Source: Dehalococcoidia bacterium (GTDB taxonomy: Bacteria > Chloroflexota > Dehalococcoidia > GIF9 > UBA5629). From it: 9,363 nucleotides of DNA. The stretch covers positions 1 through 9,363 of the forward strand of contig DNCV01000069.1 in assembly GCA_003484395.1 (NCBI GenBank), in the 5' to 3' direction. The notes beneath the pieces were generated by a model. It was not told the DNA's origin and ran no database searches. It worked only from the letters and a program-made list of their open reading frames with translations. Made by a program: the position numbers and the translations under genes. Shown piece after piece: positions 7,014-9,363 of this stretch; the first letter of the stretch is position 1, and each line of letters opens with the position of its first letter.

Positions 7014-7042
7014 ATTATATCATACCAATAAAGCCGTGATAA
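7014..7042 (-). promoter_or_regulatory. extended -10 promoter of the mazF-exporter unit
   Basis: A perfect TATAAT (7019-7014) is preceded by TG one base upstream (7022-7021), forming an extended -10 element. A weak -35, TTATCA (7042-7037), lies 17 nt upstream. The predicted start is near 7007, directly at the AGGAGG ribosome-binding site (7005-7000), so the leader is very short. No other promoter-like pair was noticed between here and the exporter genes. This one probably drives the antitoxin remnant, mazF and both exporter genes. Confidence 0.6.
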
Positions 7043-7341
7043 TGATACAATCGCGGTCTTACCAAAGCGCTCTACAAAGACTTCCCGGTAACATTTTAGA
7101 TGAGTGAATACGACATTTTTATTTGAGTTGACACGTTCCTCTATTCATCAGTATGCCAGCCAAGGTGCTCTCTTAAACAACGGCTTGATATCTCATCGGG
7201 TGGAGTACAACTTTTTCTACTAACTCAACTTCAACTTTATCTTTTGAATTTGACGTCTAATTTCGTCTGGAAACTCAGGATTAATATCATGTCTTAAGCA
7301 TATTATTTTTATGTACACACTATACGTATAATAAAAATCCG
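7043..7341 (-). other. gene-free stretch downstream of the oxidoreductase gene
   Basis: No gene could be supported here on either strand. On the minus strand there are several short open frames in different phases without ribosome-binding sites: 32 codons from a GTG at 7318 to a stop at 7220, and about 43 codons from near 7145 to a stop near 7011. Their products were not recognised. A 10-bp palindrome, TATACGTATA, lies at 7321-7330 just after the oxidoreductase stop. No GC-rich terminator hairpin was seen. The patchwork of broken frames would fit decayed coding DNA, but this is only an impression. Confidence 0.4.
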
Positions 7342-8922
7342 CTAACTTTTTTCCCAAGCTGTTTCTTCCCATGGTATTTCTGCTATAGCATTTCTACCTG
7401 AAATTATTCCAGAGATTACGCATTCAGAGAGGTTACAAGCCCCTGGGTAGAGGAAACTCCATATAGAACCAAATTCACCACCAGAATAGAGCCTAGGAAT
7501 GGGATTACCCATAGCGCTTATTACTTGGCATTTTTCATTCCTTTTTGGCCCACCCTGCGTATTTATGATACCTAGTACACATTCTATAGCATAATATGGA
7601 GGAACGTTGATTGGCACAAGTGTATTACATTTCCTATGATGTTCTTTGTCTACTGCGACGAGGCAATACTCATTGTATTTATCTATTGTAGTTTTGAGTC
7701 CAACCTTGTTAATATCACTTTCAATTGCCAGTTCTGGTATACTATTTGCTGTTTTTATCCACCCTTTGTCAATTTCTATACGATTATCATGACTCCACTT
7801 GTACAACTCTCTAGAGCTATTATATGTTACGAATGGAGGAACGCCCCTTAATCTTTCGGTTAATATTATAGGGCCAGCCTGCCTGACCTTCTCATCAAAA
7901 ATCATATACCATTTAGCGTTCGGCCATTCAACCTTGCCATTTTCAGAATTACTACTGCAATTAAAAACTTCTGGCCGAATTTTTGAATGACCAAGACTTC
8001 TGCTCTCATCACGAAACCGCACACCGCCCTTGTTCACATGTATCCAGCTGTGTGCTTTTGGTTGTAACCAAAATGCAGCAGGCATTGAGTCAGGTTTAAA
8101 TCCATGCGGTGCCCACTCAATAGAGTTCATATGCCACAAATCAGCACCGACATCAATAACCATTTTAATACCATCGCCTGTACAATAAGGACTACCGGTA
8201 GGACACATTTTTACAGGAGCTTCTTCAATATAAGTGGCCAACATTTCAGGATTAGCAGCAAATCCTCCGCAAGCCATAATCACAGCCTTCTTAGCTTTGA
8301 TAGATATCTCCTTTCCCCCATTGTTAGCAAATATACCTAAAATTTCCTTCGTAAATGGATTCTGAACCAATTTTATTGCAGGAGTACGCAACATCACTTC
8401 CACATCAAGAGCTTTTACTATATTGTTCAGAGAGGAAAAGAGGTCTCTCCCGCAACCCAAATCATAACCACCTCGACCTTCAATAAAAAGAATATCAAAA
8501 TTATTGAGTGTACTTGATTTACTGTGAGTATTGACCGTTACTTTATTAATAAGTTTGATACCATGCTTTTCAAACCATGACTTAATTTCGGTCCATGTTT
8601 CAGCAAAACTACGGGCAATATCTTCGTTAATTGAACCCAAGCCTAAGTTTTTGAGATATTGAGCACCTCGTGAGGCATCATCCACATATCTCATGGCTCC
8701 TGTCGATGTACTACTATTGCCTCCCTCTGAGGGGGCTTTTTCAATAATGATTACTTTCCCGCCTAATTCTGCTACTGTTATTGCTGCTACAGCACCAGTC
8801 GCACCATAACCTATAATCACTACATCAGCTTCCTTATCCCATTGATCTGGCACAATAGGCTTGGCTGGTATGGGTTGTCTACCAATAGCTGAATTCTCTG
8901 TTCTTTGATTTATATATTGCAT
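7342..8922 (-). CDS. FAD-dependent oxidoreductase, fumarate reductase/3-ketosteroid dehydrogenase superfamily
   Basis: The chosen ATG gives 526 residues. A TTG at 8955 would add 11 but has no ribosome-binding site, while GGAGAAGAG lies before the ATG. Positions here count from that TTG. The N-terminal Rossmann motif GYGATG (49-54), E72 for the ribose and GGN (78-80) bind FAD. NKGGVRFRDE (309-317) and YSGGEFGSIW (490-499) complete the FAD-domain landmarks of the FAD_binding_2 family. The active-site region does not match a fumarate reductase: where these have an H-T-x-G-G motif it reads NTQGG (465-469). The C-terminal helix start is YPGACNLSE (503-511), with no catalytic Arg. The YPG element recalls ketosteroid dehydrogenases. 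There is no signal peptide, haem motif or covalent-flavin motif, so it is probably a soluble cytoplasmic enzyme. Substrate is unknown. The gene is clearly more AT-rich than the exporter genes, which suggests separate origin. Confidence 0.88.
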   Translation of the reverse strand: MQYINQRTENSAIGRQPIPAKPIVPDQWDKEADVVIIGYGATGAVAAITVAELGGKVIIIEKAPSEGGNSSTSTGAMRYVDDASRGAQYLKNLGLGSINEDIARSFAETWTEIKSWFEKHGIKLINKVTVNTHSKSSTLNNFDILFIEGRGGYDLGCGRDLFSSLNNIVKALDVEVMLRTPAIKLVQNPFTKEILGIFANNGGKEISIKAKKAVIMACGGFAANPEMLATYIEEAPVKMCPTGSPYCTGDGIKMVIDVGADLWHMNSIEWAPHGFKPDSMPAAFWLQPKAHSWIHVNKGGVRFRDESRSLGHSKIRPEVFNCSSNSENGKVEWPNAKWYMIFDEKVRQAGPIILTERLRGVPPFVTYNSSRELYKWSHDNRIEIDKGWIKTANSIPELAIESDINKVGLKTTIDKYNEYCLVAVDKEHHRKCNTLVPINVPPYYAIECVLGIINTQGGPKRNEKCQVISAMGNPIPRLYSGGEFGSIWSFLYPGACNLSECVISGIISGRNAIAEIPWEETAWEKS

Positions 8923-8960
8923 ATTAACAGTTCTCTTCTCCAATATTCCGTACAAAAAAT

Positions 8961-9062
8961 CTAGTACTTAGTTGCAGAAGTCAGCGTAATTATTATTACA
9001 TTCAACAAGACACGGTTTAGCTTCGTAATTATTGTCACTGATTTGCCCAATTTAGTACTAGT
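8961..9062. repeat. AT-rich spacer with inverted and direct repeats
   Basis: The spacer between the truncated mutase frame and the oxidoreductase is bounded by an inverted repeat, CTAGTACT (8961-8968) and AGTACTAG (9055-9062). The right copy touches the mutase stop codon. Inside, CGTAATTATT occurs twice in direct orientation (8985-8994 and 9024-9033), 39 bp apart, with looser similarity for six more bases. These could be regulator sites or scars of a rearrangement. No convincing -35/-10 pair for the oxidoreductase was identified here. Confidence 0.35.
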
Positions 9063-9220
9063 CAGCAAGCAACAGGATACTCATCCTGCTCATTAATATC
9101 TTCAGGCTTCACGTCCTTGATATCATCCCGGGTATACACACGTTTGACAGGGAACCCATCGACAGTCGTTTTAAATTCCGCTTTTCTTTCGATTGGTTTT
9201 GCTGCCGGCTTGTCTGACAT
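9062..9220 (-). pseudogene. truncated N-terminus of a methylmalonyl-CoA mutase-like protein
   Basis: The frame begins ATG TCA GAC and encodes 52 residues before TGA at 9064-9062. Residues 11-32 (ERKAEF, then VDGFPVKRVYTRDDI) match the conserved opening of methylmalonyl-CoA mutase large subunits, where RKAEF-x-T-x-SG-x-x-V-x-x-x-YTPEDI is usual. DEYP (46-49) matches the GEYP that in the family leads into FTRG-x-x-x-TMYR. Here the next residues are VAC and a stop, so the frame ends exactly where the TIM-barrel core should start. The intact enzyme has over 500 residues. The upstream neighbour looks like a fumarase beta subunit, which fits a methylmalonyl-CoA pathway cluster. It is most likely a gene cut by rearrangement; a genuine 52-residue protein is less likely. 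Confidence 0.6.
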
Positions 9221-9268
9221 TATTACGTTACTCTTCTATTTGTTTAATCAGTATCCCCAGCACACCCC

Positions 9269-9363
9269 CTATTTGCTGCTGTATTGTTTCTTGCCTTCCT
9301 CGTACAGGTCACCGCCATAGACGTCATTTATAACTGTGGCTGGAAAATTCTCGACTGTAAGCA
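9269..9363 (-). CDS. C-terminus of a probable class I fumarate hydratase beta subunit (partial)
   Basis: Only the last 30 codons are inside the window, ending in TAG at 9271-9269. The residues VENFPATVINDVYGGDLYEE resemble the C-terminal end of class I fumarase/tartrate dehydratase beta subunits, which close with a V-x-x-FP-x-x-V-x-x-D-x-x-G-N-x-L(Y/F) segment. That enzyme, an iron-sulfur hydro-lyase, interconverts fumarate and malate. A 48-nt gap separates it from the mutase-like frame, so the two were probably in one operon. The identification rests on a short segment recognised from memory and should be treated as probable. Confidence 0.5.
   Translation of the reverse strand, partial: LTVENFPATVINDVYGGDLYEEGKKQYSSK

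Noticed and set aside
7011..7147. Open frame on the minus strand of about 43 codons running into the mazF promoter.
   Set aside because: It has no start codon except an ATG directly before its stop, and it overlaps the predicted promoter.
7220..7318. Open frame of 32 codons from GTG on the minus strand after the oxidoreductase.
   Set aside because: No ribosome-binding site, unrecognised product and short length; not supportable as a gene.
8923..8955. Upstream TTG start adding 11 residues to the oxidoreductase.
   Set aside because: No ribosome-binding site precedes it, and the internal ATG has a purine-rich site; the family's FAD motif starts well after either.

Overview
Every recognisable gene in this window lies on the minus strand. 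The genes are bacterial, with Shine-Dalgarno sites, sigma-70-type promoters and ATGA-type overlaps. The right edge holds a fumarase beta-subunit tail followed by the start of a methylmalonyl-CoA mutase gene. That order, together with a PEP-carboxykinase-family gene, recalls the methylmalonyl-CoA (propionate) gene clusters of anaerobic Peptococcaceae such as Pelotomaculum. This assignment is an inference from memory; other anaerobes, including Dehalococcoidia, are possible.

Layout from right to left, which is the direction of transcription. (1) 9363-9062: the last 30 residues of a probable fumarase beta subunit, then 52 codons of a methylmalonyl-CoA mutase-like N-terminus that stop just before the conserved core. 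(2) 9061-7342: a short AT-rich spacer with small repeats, then an AT-rich gene for an FAD-dependent oxidoreductase of the fumarate reductase/3-ketosteroid dehydrogenase superfamily. (3) 7341-7020: a gene-free stretch ending in an extended -10 promoter. (4) 7019-6546: a mazEF-like toxin-antitoxin locus. The MazF toxin looks intact. The antitoxin frame keeps only a short C-terminal part and has no ATG or GTG start, although a strong promoter and AGGAGG site remain. (5) 6539-2449: two overlapping genes for a heterodimeric ABC exporter with textbook asymmetric ATP sites. They start 6 nt after mazF and are probably co-transcribed with it. (6) 2429-1874: a second toxin-antitoxin locus with a clean promoter and operator, a ribbon-helix-helix antitoxin and a RelE-family toxin. 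The toxin's reading frame has no canonical start codon. (7) 1818-113: a promoter and a divergent ATP-type PEP carboxykinase-family protein. (8) 93-1: a promoter and the 5' half of tRNA-Leu(CAA), cut by the window edge.

The exporter is thus bracketed by two toxin-antitoxin loci, each with a complementary defect: one lacks a proper antitoxin, the other a proper toxin start. The oxidoreductase sits where the mutase gene was cut off. Together these features suggest an accessory or rearranged segment next to central C4/propionate metabolism genes. No CRISPR array, transposase or phage gene was seen.
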